A DNA stretch of 20,091 nt, from positions 1 through 20,091 of the forward strand of contig JASIJX010000147.1 of the NCBI GenBank assembly GCA_030049955.1, given 5' to 3'. Shown in pieces: positions 7,866-15,828 of the stretch; within the stretch, counting starts at the first letter, position 1, and each line of letters starts with the position of its first letter. The position numbers and the translations under genes are program-made. Source of the stretch: Acidobacteriaceae bacterium (GTDB lineage: Bacteria > Acidobacteriota > Terriglobia > Terriglobales > Acidobacteriaceae). Below the pieces are notes generated by a model that was not told where the DNA came from, searched no databases, and was given only the letters and a program-made list of their open reading frames with translations.

Positions 7866-7893
7866 CCGCGTGCTCTTCGTTCGCGGCACGCGG
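7866..7893 (+). terminator. Hairpin after the histidine kinase, possible terminator
   Basis: CCGCGTGC (7866-7873) and GCACGCGG (7886-7893) are perfect 8-bp arms with a 12-nt loop, starting 19 nt after the kinase stop. Only a broken T stretch (TCAGTTTC) follows, so this is a weak intrinsic terminator or an mRNA 3' stabilising hairpin. A second smaller inverted repeat, GTACGG / CCGTAC with an 8-nt loop, lies at 7915-7934. Confidence 0.35.
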
Positions 7894-8019
7894 TCAGTTT
7901 CGAAGTTGTGAAGAGTACGGAATTCAGCCCGTACGTGAAATACCCCACAAATTCGAGCAGGCTTTAGCTTCTGAGAGAATGCGCGTTCAAATTGACCCAC
8001 TAACCGTGCGCTGCAGAAA

Positions 8020-8048
8020 TTGACAAAGCCCGGCACGCACTTGAAAAT
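8020..8048 (+). promoter_or_regulatory. Candidate sigma-70 promoter of purC-cvpA
   Basis: A perfect -35 TTGACA (8020-8025) is followed after 17 nt by GAAAAT (8043-8048), a four-of-six match to the -10. The predicted start is near 8055, giving a leader of about 26 nt to the purC ATG at 8081. No purine riboswitch-like structure can fit in so short a leader. Confidence 0.5.
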
Positions 8049-8080
8049 CGAAACTTCGGCTGTTCACCACCGCACATCCC

Positions 8081-8974
8081 ATGACTGCGTTGCTCACCAC
8101 CGATCTTGGCTCTATTCCCCTGCTCGCACGAGGCAAAGTGCGCGACCTCTATGCCATCGATGGCGCGCTGTTGATGGTCGCCACCGACCGCATCTCGGCC
8201 TTCGATCATGTGCTCGCCACCGGGATTCCCGGCAAAGGAAAAATCCTCACGCAGATTTCGCTTTTCTGGTTCGATCTCGTGCGCGACATTGTCCCCAATC
8301 ACCTGATCACAGCCGACGTCCGCCGGTTCCCTGCCTCGCTCGCGCCCTACGCCTCGCAGCTCGAAGGCCGCTCCATGCTCGTCGAGCGTGCGCAGATGTT
8401 TCCCGTCGAGTGCGTCGCACGCGGTTATCTGGCCGGCTCAGGATGGAAGGAATATCAAGCCACGAAAACGGTCTGCGGAATTCCGCTTCCATCCGGTCTC
8501 AAGGATGGCTCGCGGCTGCCCGGAACGTTGTTTACGCCCGCGCACAAGAGCCAGGACGGATCGCACGACGAAAACATTTCGTTCGAGACAGTAGAGAGCA
8601 TGACCGGCCCCGGTGATGCCGCTGAGCTGCGCCGGCTCACGCTCGAAATCTACGCGCGCGCCGCCGCCCACGCCGAATCCTGCGGCCTGATTCTGGCCGA
8701 TACAAAATTCGAATTCGGCACAACAAAGAAAGGGATCATTCTCGCCGACGAAGTGCTGACGCCCGATTCTTCGCGTTTCTGGGAGCGCGCAGCGTGGAAT
8801 CCCGGAGGCGCTCAGCCGTCGTTCGACAAGCAGTTCGTGCGCGATTATCTGGAGTCCATCCGCTGGAACAAGCAGGCGCCGGCGCCGGCGCTGCCGGATG
8901 AAGTCGTCGAGCGCACCCAGGCCAAGTATCTCGAAGCCTTTCGCCGGCTCACCGGCCACGATATCAATCTCTAG
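8081..8974 (+). CDS. purC: Phosphoribosylaminoimidazole-succinocarboxamide synthase (SAICAR synthetase)
   Basis: 297 aa. PurC joins CAIR and L-aspartate using ATP to give SAICAR in de novo purine synthesis, in the cytoplasm. The N-terminus 'LLARGKVRDLY' is the conserved ATP-binding start. Both family signatures are complete: 'FPVECVARGYLAGS' (107-120) and 'LILADTKFEFG' (203-213). Length is that of the longer, roughly 300-residue PurC class found in many non-enteric bacteria. The ATG at 8081 has no visible Shine-Dalgarno, but the N-terminal alignment supports it. cvpA follows 13 nt after the stop, with its ribosome binding site just after the purC stop, so they form an operon. A candidate promoter precedes it at 8020-8048. 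Confidence 0.97.
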   Translation: MTALLTTDLGSIPLLARGKVRDLYAIDGALLMVATDRISAFDHVLATGIPGKGKILTQISLFWFDLVRDIVPNHLITADVRRFPASLAPYASQLEGRSMLVERAQMFPVECVARGYLAGSGWKEYQATKTVCGIPLPSGLKDGSRLPGTLFTPAHKSQDGSHDENISFETVESMTGPGDAAELRRLTLEIYARAAAHAESCGLILADTKFEFGTTKKGIILADEVLTPDSSRFWERAAWNPGGAQPSFDKQFVRDYLESIRWNKQAPAPALPDEVVERTQAKYLEAFRRLTGHDINL

Positions 8975-8987
8975 AGCGGAGAATTCC

Positions 8988-9530
8988 ATGACCTGGGCGG
9001 ACTGGGGAATCATCGTCATCTTGGTGCTTTCGATTCTGGGCGGCGCGGCGCAGGGCTTCTTTCGCACGGCCTGTTCTCTCATCGGGCTCATCGGCGGGCT
9101 GTCACTGGCGGCGTGGAACTACGCGCGCGTGGCAGCCGTCATCATACCGCTGGTGCGCGTCCCGGCCATCGCCTACACCATCGGGTTCTTTGTGATCGCG
9201 CTGGTCGTCATGGCCATCGCCAATGTGATTGGCAAGCTGCTCGGCAGAGCCTTCGACTGGCTCGGCCTCGGCTGCCTGAACATGCTGGGCGGCGCGGTCA
9301 TCGGATTCTTTCAGGGAGTCGTGCTCGTGACGCTTGCGATCCTGGTCATCGCAGCATTCTTTCCACAGGCCAATCTGCTCCACAACTCGCGCCTCGCCGG
9401 GGATTTCGCGGGCGCATGTCATGCAGCCATTCAAATAACTCCCGGAGAACTTGCCGATAAGGTGCGTCACGGGCTAACGTTACTGGAACAGAAGTCATCA
9501 CTTTGGCCGCACACGGGCAGCGGCGCCTGA
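8988..9530 (+). CDS. cvpA: CvpA family membrane protein
   Basis: 180 aa from ATG 8988, with GGAGA about 5 nt upstream. The frame is open further back into purC (8898), but that extension lies wholly inside the purC gene and is rejected. The protein has four hydrophobic helices: about 5-24 (GIIVILVLSILGGAAQGFF), 29-45, 62-85 (YTIGFFVIALVVMAIANVIG) and 98-126 (LNMLGGAVIGFFQGVVLVTL), the CvpA layout with the typical 'G...G' sequence after helix 1. CvpA was named from colicin V production and is linked to envelope homeostasis; its biochemical role is not settled. In E. coli it sits upstream of purF, so its presence next to another purine gene here is notable. It is probably translated from the purC transcript. 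Confidence 0.85.
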   Translation: MTWADWGIIVILVLSILGGAAQGFFRTACSLIGLIGGLSLAAWNYARVAAVIIPLVRVPAIAYTIGFFVIALVVMAIANVIGKLLGRAFDWLGLGCLNMLGGAVIGFFQGVVLVTLAILVIAAFFPQANLLHNSRLAGDFAGACHAAIQITPGELADKVRHGLTLLEQKSSLWPHTGSGA

Positions 9531-9651
9531 CGAGCACAAGCGCAAATCCCGCGCTTATGATACTTTTCCAAAGTGGGTACAAAACCTGGCGCGTCGATGA
9601 GTCGCATGCGGACGCGAAGCAATTCAAAATCAGCACTGCAATCCTGGAAAA

Positions 9652-9969
9652 ATGTCTTACACTGATGATCCAAGCACGAGGGGACGCGTGAGAAGAGAAC
9701 TGGACAGCCTGGTTACGCAAATGCACTCCAGCGGCATCCGCTACGATGAGGCGGTGCGCGAGTTCAAGCGGCAATATCTGCGGGAGGTGCTGGTGGCGCA
9801 CCGGGGCAATCAGTGCAAGGCAGCCGAAGAGTTGGGCATGCATCGCAATACTCTCAGCCGCGCCATGGCCGAACTTGGACTCGACCTGGCCGAAGTTCGC
9901 GCCGGCCTCAAGCGTCCGCCGCGCAGCGAACGTCCTGTCTACAGTGCATTTCGCCAGGGCTTCCGCTAA
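9652..9969 (+). CDS. Small Fis-type helix-turn-helix DNA-binding protein
   Basis: 105 aa from ATG 9652. The core 'YLREVLVAHRGNQCKAAEELGMHRNTLSRAM', read as residues 42-72, is a Fis/NtrC C-terminal helix-turn-helix (HTH_8): helix, 'GN...AAE.LG..RNTL.R' recognition pair. It lacks the AAA+ and receiver domains of NtrC proteins, so it is a stand-alone DNA-binding protein, perhaps nucleoid-associated or a local regulator. The start is uncertain: ATG 9652 has only a weak GGA before it, while GTG 9688 is preceded by GAGGGG and would give 93 aa beginning just before 'RRELDSLVTQM'. The C-terminal tail is Arg/Pro-rich and probably disordered. Its targets are unknown; it stands alone between cvpA and the HAD gene. 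Confidence 0.85.
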   Translation: MSYTDDPSTRGRVRRELDSLVTQMHSSGIRYDEAVREFKRQYLREVLVAHRGNQCKAAEELGMHRNTLSRAMAELGLDLAEVRAGLKRPPRSERPVYSAFRQGFR

Positions 9970-10021
9970 GGCGCATCGCCAAGGCGAAAGCAGGCTCGTG
10001 TGATTCACCGCCGGCTCTATA

Positions 10022-10053
10022 AGCGTTCCAGGATCAGCGTTCCAGGATCAGCG
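10022..10053. repeat. 14-bp tandem duplication upstream of the HAD gene
   Basis: AGCGTTCCAGGATC occurs twice head-to-tail (10022-10035, 10036-10049), followed by a partial third copy AGCG (10050-10053). It lies in the 139-bp gap between the Fis-type gene and the HAD start. Confidence 0.85.
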
Positions 10054-10108
10054 CTTGTTGTTAAGCTGGTACAAGGTGACGCCCTTGCCACTGGCCGCGC
10101 GCCTGATC

Positions 10109-10870
10109 ATGACTTCTACCGCCTCTACCGAGCAGCCCCGCATCCTTATTCAGCCGGATTTCCAATGGGATGCGCAGGACGCCTATCTCTTCGACATCGA
10201 CGGAACACTGCTGCGCAGTTGGGACAGCGTTCACTTCGACTCCTTTGTCACCAGCGTGCAGCGCATCACCGGGTTCGAGATTACGCTGGCCGGTATTCCG
10301 ATGGCCGGCAGCACCGATCCGGCGATCCTGCGCGAGGCTTTTCGCCTGGCCGGCGTTCCCGCCGAGCAGGTGGAAAACAGCATCGACGCAATCCTCCAGG
10401 CGATGTGCGCGAGCGTGGCCGAGCGGCGTCACGAGTTGCGCATAGTCACAATGCCGGGCGTCGAAGAGACGCTCAAGTATCTGGCCGCCCGGGGCGCGCT
10501 GCTCGGCGTGGCCACCGGCAATCTCGAAATGATCGGATGGATCAAGATTGAGCAGGCCGGGCTGCGCGAGTGGTTCCGCTTTGGCGGCTTCAGCGACCGT
10601 TACCCTGTGCGCGCAGAGCTGATTGCCCAAGCCGCTGAAAAAGCGCGCGAGCTGGCAGGCCCAGCGGCAAAAATCTGCGTGGTCGGCGACACGCCGCGCG
10701 ACATCGAAGCTGCGCGCGCCAATTCACTGCCGGTGATCGCCGTCGCCACCGGCCGCTACAGTTTTGACGAACTGCTCAAGCATCGGCCCGATGTCTGCGC
10801 CACCTCCCTCGCCGGCCTGCTGGCGCACGCGGGTCAACCCACGGGGCCACATATGGAGAAGCAGTCGTGA
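10109..10870 (+). CDS. HAD-superfamily phosphatase (phosphoglycolate phosphatase-like)
   Basis: 253 aa from ATG 10109. The open frame starts further upstream at 10055 but those residues are not conserved-looking. HAD motif I is 'FDIDGT' with nucleophile D29 and acid/base D31; motif II Thr is T136 in 'GVATGN'; motif IV is 'VVGDTPRDIEAA' with D194 and D198. The helical cap lies between about 40 and 115, as in the phosphoglycolate phosphatase/beta-phosphoglucomutase subgroup. The motif III lysine is not at its usual place: the segment reads 'FSDRYPVRAELI', so R168 or K178 may substitute. The substrate cannot be told. The stop TGA overlaps the GTG start of the secretin (GTGA), so the two are coupled, though no common pathway is evident. 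No Shine-Dalgarno is seen before ATG 10109. Confidence 0.88.
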   Translation: MTSTASTEQPRILIQPDFQWDAQDAYLFDIDGTLLRSWDSVHFDSFVTSVQRITGFEITLAGIPMAGSTDPAILREAFRLAGVPAEQVENSIDAILQAMCASVAERRHELRIVTMPGVEETLKYLAARGALLGVATGNLEMIGWIKIEQAGLREWFRFGGFSDRYPVRAELIAQAAEKARELAGPAAKICVVGDTPRDIEAARANSLPVIAVATGRYSFDELLKHRPDVCATSLAGLLAHAGQPTGPHMEKQS

Positions 10871-12861
10871 GGCCGAAACCGCGCAACCGGCGCTGCCGGA
10901 TGGACAATCAGCTTCGTCTCGCCACCGCGGCGCTGATGCTGCTCATCTTTCCTGCCGCCATGCAGGCGCAAGCCACCGTAGCGGCCGCAGGCGGCGCACC
11001 GCAGTACTCGGCCAAAGCTCCTCCGCAAACTACAACAGACCAGAACGCAGAATCATCCGGGAACGCGCCCAAAAAGCAGCCAACCACCAGCGCGCGACGC
11101 CGCGCCGCAAAGCTCTACGAGTCAGCCAGCAAGCTTTACCTGAGCGGACAGTTCGAGCAGGCCCTCGCCGAGTACCAGCAGGCCGCCACGCTCGACCCGA
11201 CCAACGCCGATTACCGCTTGGCAGCCGACGTAGCGCGCAGCCACGCTGCCACGGCTCTCGTACAGCAGGCAGCCAAAGCGCGGCTCGGAGGCGATGAAGC
11301 CGGTGCACGCACTCTGCTTTTGCGCGCCTTCCAGCTCGATCCGAAGAACCCAGAGGTGGCGCAGCACTTGTATGAGCTATCCGACGATCAGGCCCGCCAG
11401 ATCGCCATGCCGATCTACCAAAACAAGGCAGCCCAAGTGGGCCAGCCCGAGCCTTTGCTCGCCGCAACTACCTTGCAAAGCTTTCACCTGCGCGCCGAGC
11501 CGCGCCAGCTCATCCAGCAGGTCTTCCGCGCCTATGGCATTGAGCCGCTGATAGACGACAGCGTAAACAGCGTCCAGGGCACAATGCGCCTTGATATCGA
11601 CGATGTCAATTTCGTCACCGCGACCCGCGCACTTGGCCTTGTGACCAACACGTTCTATGTCCCGCTGGACGCGCATCGCGTTCTCGTCGCCCGCGACACG
11701 CGCGACAACCGCAGACAGTTCATGCGCCAGCAGGTCGAAACGGTTTATCTGGGCGGCCTGAGCGACACGGAACTCACCGACGTCGAGAACCTCGCCAAAA
11801 ACGTCTTCGGCGTGGCGCAATCGGCAAAAGACCCAACCGCCAATGCCCTCACGCTGCGCGCGCCCGCAGACGATCTTGACGCCTTTAACGCCAACATGCA
11901 CAGCCTGCTGGCCGGTCACAACCAGGTAGTGCTCGACATGCGCATTATTCAGCTGGCTCACAACAGCACGCGCCTTACCGGTGTGCAGTTGCCGCAAACC
12001 ATCACCGCATTCAATGTCTACGCGGAAGAGCAGGCAATCCTGAACGCAAACCAGAGTCTCGTCCAGCAGATCATCTCTTCGGGCCTCGCTTCGCCCGGCG
12101 ACACGCTCGCAATCCTCGGCATTCTGCTCGCCTCCGGCCAGGTATCGAGCTCGCTCTTCGAAAACGGCCTTGCGCTGTTTGGTGGCGGCCTCACGCAATC
12201 GGCGCTCTCGCCCGGCGGCGGGGCCACGCTGTCACTCAACCTGAACAGTTCAGACTCGCGCGAACTCGACGACGTCCAGTTGCGCCTTGGCGACAACGAG
12301 GCCGGCACCATCAAGGAAGGAACGAAGTACCCGATCCAAACCTCGTCCTACTCCAGCCTGTCGCCCTCCCTGCCGAACATTGCCGGCCTCACCGGCGCAG
12401 GTACTTCCGGCAGCCTCAGCTCGCTGCTCTCTTCACTTTCTGGATCTGTCCCGACCATTCCGATGATCCAGTACCAGGATCTTGGCCTCAACCTCAAGGT
12501 CACGCCGAATGTGTTGCGCAATAACGACGTCGCGCTCACAGTGGACCTGAGCATTACCGCCCTGGCCGGTTCGTCCGTCAACGGCAACCCCATCCTCAAC
12601 AACGAGGCGCTCAGCGGCGTCGTCACGCTCAAGCAAGGGGAAGCAGTCGAGGTAGCCAGCCAGCTCAATAAGTCAGAGAGCCTGGCTATCAGCGGAACGC
12701 CCGGACTGAGCGAAATTCCCGGAATGGACAACGTGGCCAACAAGAACGCGCAAATAAACTACGCCACCCTGCTGATCATCATCACGCCGCACATAGTGCG
12801 CTCCACGCAGGAAGCAGGCCACACGCCTCCGATGATCGTCGAAACTTCTCCAGCGCGGTAG
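10867..12861 (+). CDS. TPR-containing secretin (type II/III secretion or PilQ-like outer-membrane protein)
   Basis: 664 aa from GTG 10867, overlapping the HAD stop by 4 nt, with GGAG 8 nt upstream. A signal peptide covers about residues 14-36 (LATAALMLLIFPAAMQAQA). Residues about 78-170 hold two TPR-like repeats ('AKLYESASKLYLSGQFEQAL' and 'GGDEAGARTLLLRAFQLDP'). Next is an STN/N0-like segment (about 195-290, 'FHLRAEPRQLIQQVFRAYGI'), then a GspD N1-like part, and a C-terminal secretin domain with 'YQDLGLNLKVTPNVL' near 537, followed by 'LTVDLSITAL' and 'SGTPGLSEIPG'. A Ser/Leu/Gly-rich low-complexity insert lies at about 440-525. Secretins form multimeric outer-membrane channels for T2SS, T3SS or type IV pili. 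No ATPase, inner-membrane or pseudopilin gene is present here, so it is an orphan or its partners lie elsewhere. This TPR-secretin type is frequent in Acidobacteriota. Confidence 0.9.
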   Translation: MRPKPRNRRCRMDNQLRLATAALMLLIFPAAMQAQATVAAAGGAPQYSAKAPPQTTTDQNAESSGNAPKKQPTTSARRRAAKLYESASKLYLSGQFEQALAEYQQAATLDPTNADYRLAADVARSHAATALVQQAAKARLGGDEAGARTLLLRAFQLDPKNPEVAQHLYELSDDQARQIAMPIYQNKAAQVGQPEPLLAATTLQSFHLRAEPRQLIQQVFRAYGIEPLIDDSVNSVQGTMRLDIDDVNFVTATRALGLVTNTFYVPLDAHRVLVARDTRDNRRQFMRQQVETVYLGGLSDTELTDVENLAKNVFGVAQSAKDPTANALTLRAPADDLDAFNANMHSLLAGHNQVVLDMRIIQLAHNSTRLTGVQLPQTITAFNVYAEEQAILNANQSLVQQIISSGLASPGDTLAILGILLASGQVSSSLFENGLALFGGGLTQSALSPGGGATLSLNLNSSDSRELDDVQLRLGDNEAGTIKEGTKYPIQTSSYSSLSPSLPNIAGLTGAGTSGSLSSLLSSLSGSVPTIPMIQYQDLGLNLKVTPNVLRNNDVALTVDLSITALAGSSVNGNPILNNEALSGVVTLKQGEAVEVASQLNKSESLAISGTPGLSEIPGMDNVANKNAQINYATLLIIITPHIVRSTQEAGHTPPMIVETSPAR

Positions 12862-13029
12862 TGCTTCTCGGTTGCAAGTGCCGTTCGCAGGCGCAAATCT
12901 CGCTCCAATCCTGGTACTTTGCTGACCGCTTTTCGGCTATGATTCAATCCGCACTCGAGATGTGTGCATATTGACAGCCCAATCCCGGCAGACGCAGTTC
13001 ATGACGCGCCATTTGTAGAAAGGTGCAAA

Positions 13030-13821
13030 ATGCTTCGACAGCTCGCCGCTCTCGCTCTCATTGTTTCCTTCTCTGGTGTGTGCGCTCAAACTTCAGCTCC
13101 CCACACAGAGTTCGATGCTTTCGAGGTTGCGGCAATTAAACCAGTTCCATCTGACCTCAAGGCATCCCGCTATATAACGATGCAGGGCGTCAACCGGTTT
13201 GTCGAAAAGGACTATACGCTGAAGGGCTTGATCGCAGCCGCCTACAACCTTAATCCGAACATGATTTCCAGTGGACCGAAGTGGATAGATTCCGAGCATT
13301 ACGACATTACTGCGCTTACGCCCGGAGATGTTCGACCGACACGCGACGAGCAGATGGCAATGCTCCGAAAGCTTCTGGGCGATCGATTCCAGCTTGCATT
13401 TCATCGCGAACCGAAGAAGCTGGCGATCTATGTGTTGGAGGTGGCGAATGAGGGCTCCAAACTTAGGGATACTGCAACACCGAATAACGCGCCAGCATTG
13501 ATCAATATCGTCTATCCTCAAAGCATCAAGTTGCCTGCACGCAATGTGAGCATGGGCGAGTTCGCATCGATGATGCAGCGGGCCATCCTCGATCGTCCGG
13601 TAGTGGATAAGACCGGACTGACTGGGAGATATGATTTCGACCTGGAGTGGGCTCCTGACGAGTCTCAATTCAATGGAGAGATCCCATCTGCTTCCGGAGA
13701 CGCAAACGCACCTCCTTTGTTTACCGCTATCCAGCAGCAACTTGGTCTCAAACTGAGACCAACCAGGGAAACAGTCGATGCGCTCATAGTCGACAAAGCG
13801 GAGCGGCCTTCAGTCAACTGA
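13030..13821 (+). CDS. TIGR03435 (DUF3738) family exported protein
   Basis: 263 aa from ATG 13030, with AGG about 6 nt upstream (GAAAGGTGCAAA before the ATG). The frame is open back to GTG 12964, but that extension precedes the signal peptide and is rejected. Residues 1-20 are the signal peptide (LRQLAALALIVSFSGVCAQ). 'FDAFEVAAIKP' near 32, 'LIAAAYNL' with 'WIDSEHYDITA' near 90-105, and the C-terminal 'VVDKTGLTGRYDFDLEWAPD' and 'FTAIQQQLGLKLRPTRETVD' are the family landmarks. TIGR03435 is defined as a soil-associated family present in large paralogous sets in Solibacter and Acidobacterium relatives. Its function is unknown; members often lie beside BlaR1/M56 peptidase genes, but none is visible here, so this is a solitary copy. 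No clear promoter or terminator is seen. Confidence 0.95.
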   Translation: MLRQLAALALIVSFSGVCAQTSAPHTEFDAFEVAAIKPVPSDLKASRYITMQGVNRFVEKDYTLKGLIAAAYNLNPNMISSGPKWIDSEHYDITALTPGDVRPTRDEQMAMLRKLLGDRFQLAFHREPKKLAIYVLEVANEGSKLRDTATPNNAPALINIVYPQSIKLPARNVSMGEFASMMQRAILDRPVVDKTGLTGRYDFDLEWAPDESQFNGEIPSASGDANAPPLFTAIQQQLGLKLRPTRETVDALIVDKAERPSVN

Positions 13822-13866
13822 CAGTTCCAACGAACGGACCCATCTGCTATTTCTAAAGAAAAAGGG

Positions 13867-13872
13867 CACAAT
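13867..13872 (+). promoter_or_regulatory. -10-like CACAAT just before the threonine aldolase start
   Basis: CACAAT ends 6 nt before the ATG at 13879. There is no Shine-Dalgarno, so a leaderless transcript is possible. The upstream stretch is A-rich and no -35 is apparent. Confidence 0.25.
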
Positions 13873-13878
13873 ATTTCC

Positions 13879-14937
13879 ATGCCATCCATCCCACCGAATA
13901 TTGACTTGCGCTCCGACACCGTCACCCGGCCCAGCGCCGCCATGCGCGCGGCCATGGCAGCGGCCGAAGTCGGCGACGACGTTTACGGCGAAGACCCCAC
14001 GGTTAACATGCTCGAACAGCGCGCCGCCCAGATCTTCGGCCGCGAAGCTGCGCTATTCGTGCCCACCGGCACCATGGGCAATCAAATCGCCATCCGCCTG
14101 CACACGCAACCCGGCCAGGAGGTGATTGCCGAAGCGCGCGCGCACATCATGGACTGGGAGATGGCGACTACGGCAGCATTTTCCGGCTGCTTGATCCGTT
14201 CCGTTCCCGCCGAGGGTGGCATTCTTACCTGGCAGCACATCGAGCCGCACATTTATCCAGCAGGCACATTCCGCGCCGCCACAGGGCTCATCGAGATCGA
14301 GAACACCCACAACCTCGCCGGCGGGCGCTGCTCGCGCCTCGAAGTTTTGAAAGAGATCTGGGGCCACGCAAAAGACCGCAATCTCCCTCTGCACTGCGAC
14401 GGAGCACGCATATTCAATGCCGCCGCCGCACTGGGCACAGATGCGAAGACGCTTACCCGCGGCTTCGACACTGTCATGTTCTGCCTGTCGAAGGGCTTAG
14501 GCGCGCCCGTTGGCTCCATGCTGGTCGGCTCGGCGGAGCTGATGGCGCGCGCGCGCATTTACCGCAAGGCCCTCGGCGGAGGCATGCGCCAGGCCGGCGT
14601 GCTCGCGGCGGCCGGCCTCATCGCTCTCGAGCAGGGCCCCAAGCGGCTCAACGAAGATCATGCCAACGCGCGCCTGCTGGCCGAGTCGCTTGCAAAAATC
14701 GAAGGCGTTGCCATCGACCTCGCATCCGTCGAAACCAACATCGTAATCTTCCGATTGTCGAACGGCACTGCGGAGGAAGTAGAGGAACGGCTCAAACGCC
14801 GAGGCGTGCTGGTGGGCGCCTTCGGTAAAAACGCCATCCGTCTCGTCACACACCTTGACGTAAGCCGCGCTGACTGTCAATACGCCGCAGAGGCGCTCGC
14901 CGAAGAGATCGTAGCGAGCGTGGCCGCCGCGCAGTAG
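13879..14937 (+). CDS. ltaE: Low-specificity L-threonine aldolase (PLP-dependent)
   Basis: 352 aa, the usual length of fold-type I threonine aldolases. The enzyme splits L-threonine or allo-threonine to glycine and acetaldehyde. The N-terminus '[36 protein letters not shown]', split here as [15 protein letters not shown] and [12 protein letters not shown], is the family hallmark. '[12 protein letters not shown]' binds the cofactor phosphate, 'IEIENTHN' and '[10 protein letters not shown]' line the PLP ring (the Asp contacts the pyridine nitrogen), and K205 in '[12 protein letters not shown]' is the Schiff-base lysine. All are intact. Gene symbol ltaE is by analogy to E. coli; 'ltaA' or 'glyA-like' variants cannot be excluded. 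It stands alone, 57 nt after the TIGR03435 gene and convergent with the ROK kinase gene. Confidence 0.94.
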   Translation: MPSIPPNIDLRSDTVTRPSAAMRAAMAAAEVGDDVYGEDPTVNMLEQRAAQIFGREAALFVPTGTMGNQIAIRLHTQPGQEVIAEARAHIMDWEMATTAAFSGCLIRSVPAEGGILTWQHIEPHIYPAGTFRAATGLIEIENTHNLAGGRCSRLEVLKEIWGHAKDRNLPLHCDGARIFNAAAALGTDAKTLTRGFDTVMFCLSKGLGAPVGSMLVGSAELMARARIYRKALGGGMRQAGVLAAAGLIALEQGPKRLNEDHANARLLAESLAKIEGVAIDLASVETNIVIFRLSNGTAEEVEERLKRRGVLVGAFGKNAIRLVTHLDVSRADCQYAAEALAEEIVASVAAAQ

Positions 14938-15039
14938 CGCCGAACTTCGCGGTTTCATAATTGCGTCAAGCGGCAGTGGGTGCCCAAGCTCGATTTGAGA
15001 CCTGGGAAAGCACGCAGAGATCGTCACATCCGTGAGCGC

Positions 15040-15807
15040 CTACTTCTTCACCGCATCATCGCGCCAAAGCGCCACGCCGCCCAGCAGGCCTGTTTCATTC
15101 GAGACGATCGTCACATTCGCCGGCGGCTTGAATTCAATCTTCTTCGTGTTACCTCCGCCGAGATAGAGATGGTCCCAGTTGAACGTATGGGCAGTCTGTG
15201 CGATGGCAAGCTCCAGCAGCTTACTCCAGCGGCGCTTGCCGTGGTGATCGAGGCCGCGCCGGCCAAGGTAATCTTCATAGGTCTTTCTGCGCCACGGGTG
15301 ATGGCCGAGTTCGAGCCCGGGGCACAACCGGCCGTCGGTAAAGAGCGCCGAGCCCATGCCGGTGCCAAGGGTAAGAATCAATTCCACACCTTCGCCCTTA
15401 ATGGCGCCATACCCTTGCACAGCCGCGTCGTTGGCCACACGAGCCGGCTTCTTCCATCGCTTCTCGATCTCTTGCTGAAGATGGAACCCCATCCACGCCG
15501 GATGCAGGTTGACGGCTGTATACGTAACGCCCTTCTTCACCACTCCGGGAAAACCAACGGAGATGCGATCGAACCCTCGCAGCTTCGCGACCATTCCATC
15601 CAGCAATTTGAGGACCGCGCGCGGCGTTGGTATGGCCGGCGTCGGAACGCGCTCGCGCTCGCTCAATGGCGCGCCGGCAGCGTCGAGCAGCATGACCTTC
15701 AGTCCCGATCCGCCAACGTCAACGGCCAGCGTGATTACGCCCGAGGTCTTTAGTTTGGAAGAAGTTTTCAAAAGAGCAGTGTTGTTGACGACGGCCTTCG
15801 CGCTCAC
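15040..15807 (-). CDS. ppgK: ROK-family sugar kinase, polyphosphate glucokinase-like
   Basis: 255 aa from GTG 15807; a TTG twelve codons later would also open the frame, and the first 22 residues look non-conserved. Phosphate-binding 'LAVDVGGSGLKVML' (27-40) is at the N-terminus. 'ISVGFPGVVKKGVTYTAVNL' (82-101), catalytic D127 in 'VANDAAVQGYG', 'TLGTGMGSALFTDG' (146-159) and 'ELGHHPW' (166-172) follow the polyphosphate/ATP glucokinase pattern rather than that of NagC-type ROK repressors. The ROK zinc motif CxCGxxGC is absent, as in PpgK. It would phosphorylate glucose at C6 with polyphosphate or ATP. It lies 21 nt after the methyltransferase stop, so it may be read from that promoter, but a TACAAT box 8 nt before the GTG could give its own leaderless start. 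Donor preference cannot be told from sequence. Confidence 0.85.
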   Translation of the reverse strand: MSAKAVVNNTALLKTSSKLKTSGVITLAVDVGGSGLKVMLLDAAGAPLSERERVPTPAIPTPRAVLKLLDGMVAKLRGFDRISVGFPGVVKKGVTYTAVNLHPAWMGFHLQQEIEKRWKKPARVANDAAVQGYGAIKGEGVELILTLGTGMGSALFTDGRLCPGLELGHHPWRRKTYEDYLGRRGLDHHGKRRWSKLLELAIAQTAHTFNWDHLYLGGGNTKKIEFKPPANVTIVSNETGLLGGVALWRDDAVKK

Positions 15808-15815
15808 AGCAATGA

Positions 15816-15821
15816 ATTGTA
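15816..15821 (-). promoter_or_regulatory. -10-like TACAAT just before the ROK kinase start
   Basis: Minus-strand TACAAT ends 8 nt before the GTG at 15807, with no Shine-Dalgarno between them. It could drive a (near-)leaderless transcript independent of the upstream methyltransferase gene. No -35 consensus is seen. Confidence 0.3.
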
Positions 15822-15828
15822 CCCGGAC

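Noticed and set aside
11377..12198. A 273-codon minus-strand open frame within the secretin
   Set aside because: Antisense to a clear secretin; no Shine-Dalgarno or family features.
12972..12977. TTGACA resembling a -35 before the TIGR03435 gene
   Set aside because: No -10-like hexamer lies 16-18 nt downstream.
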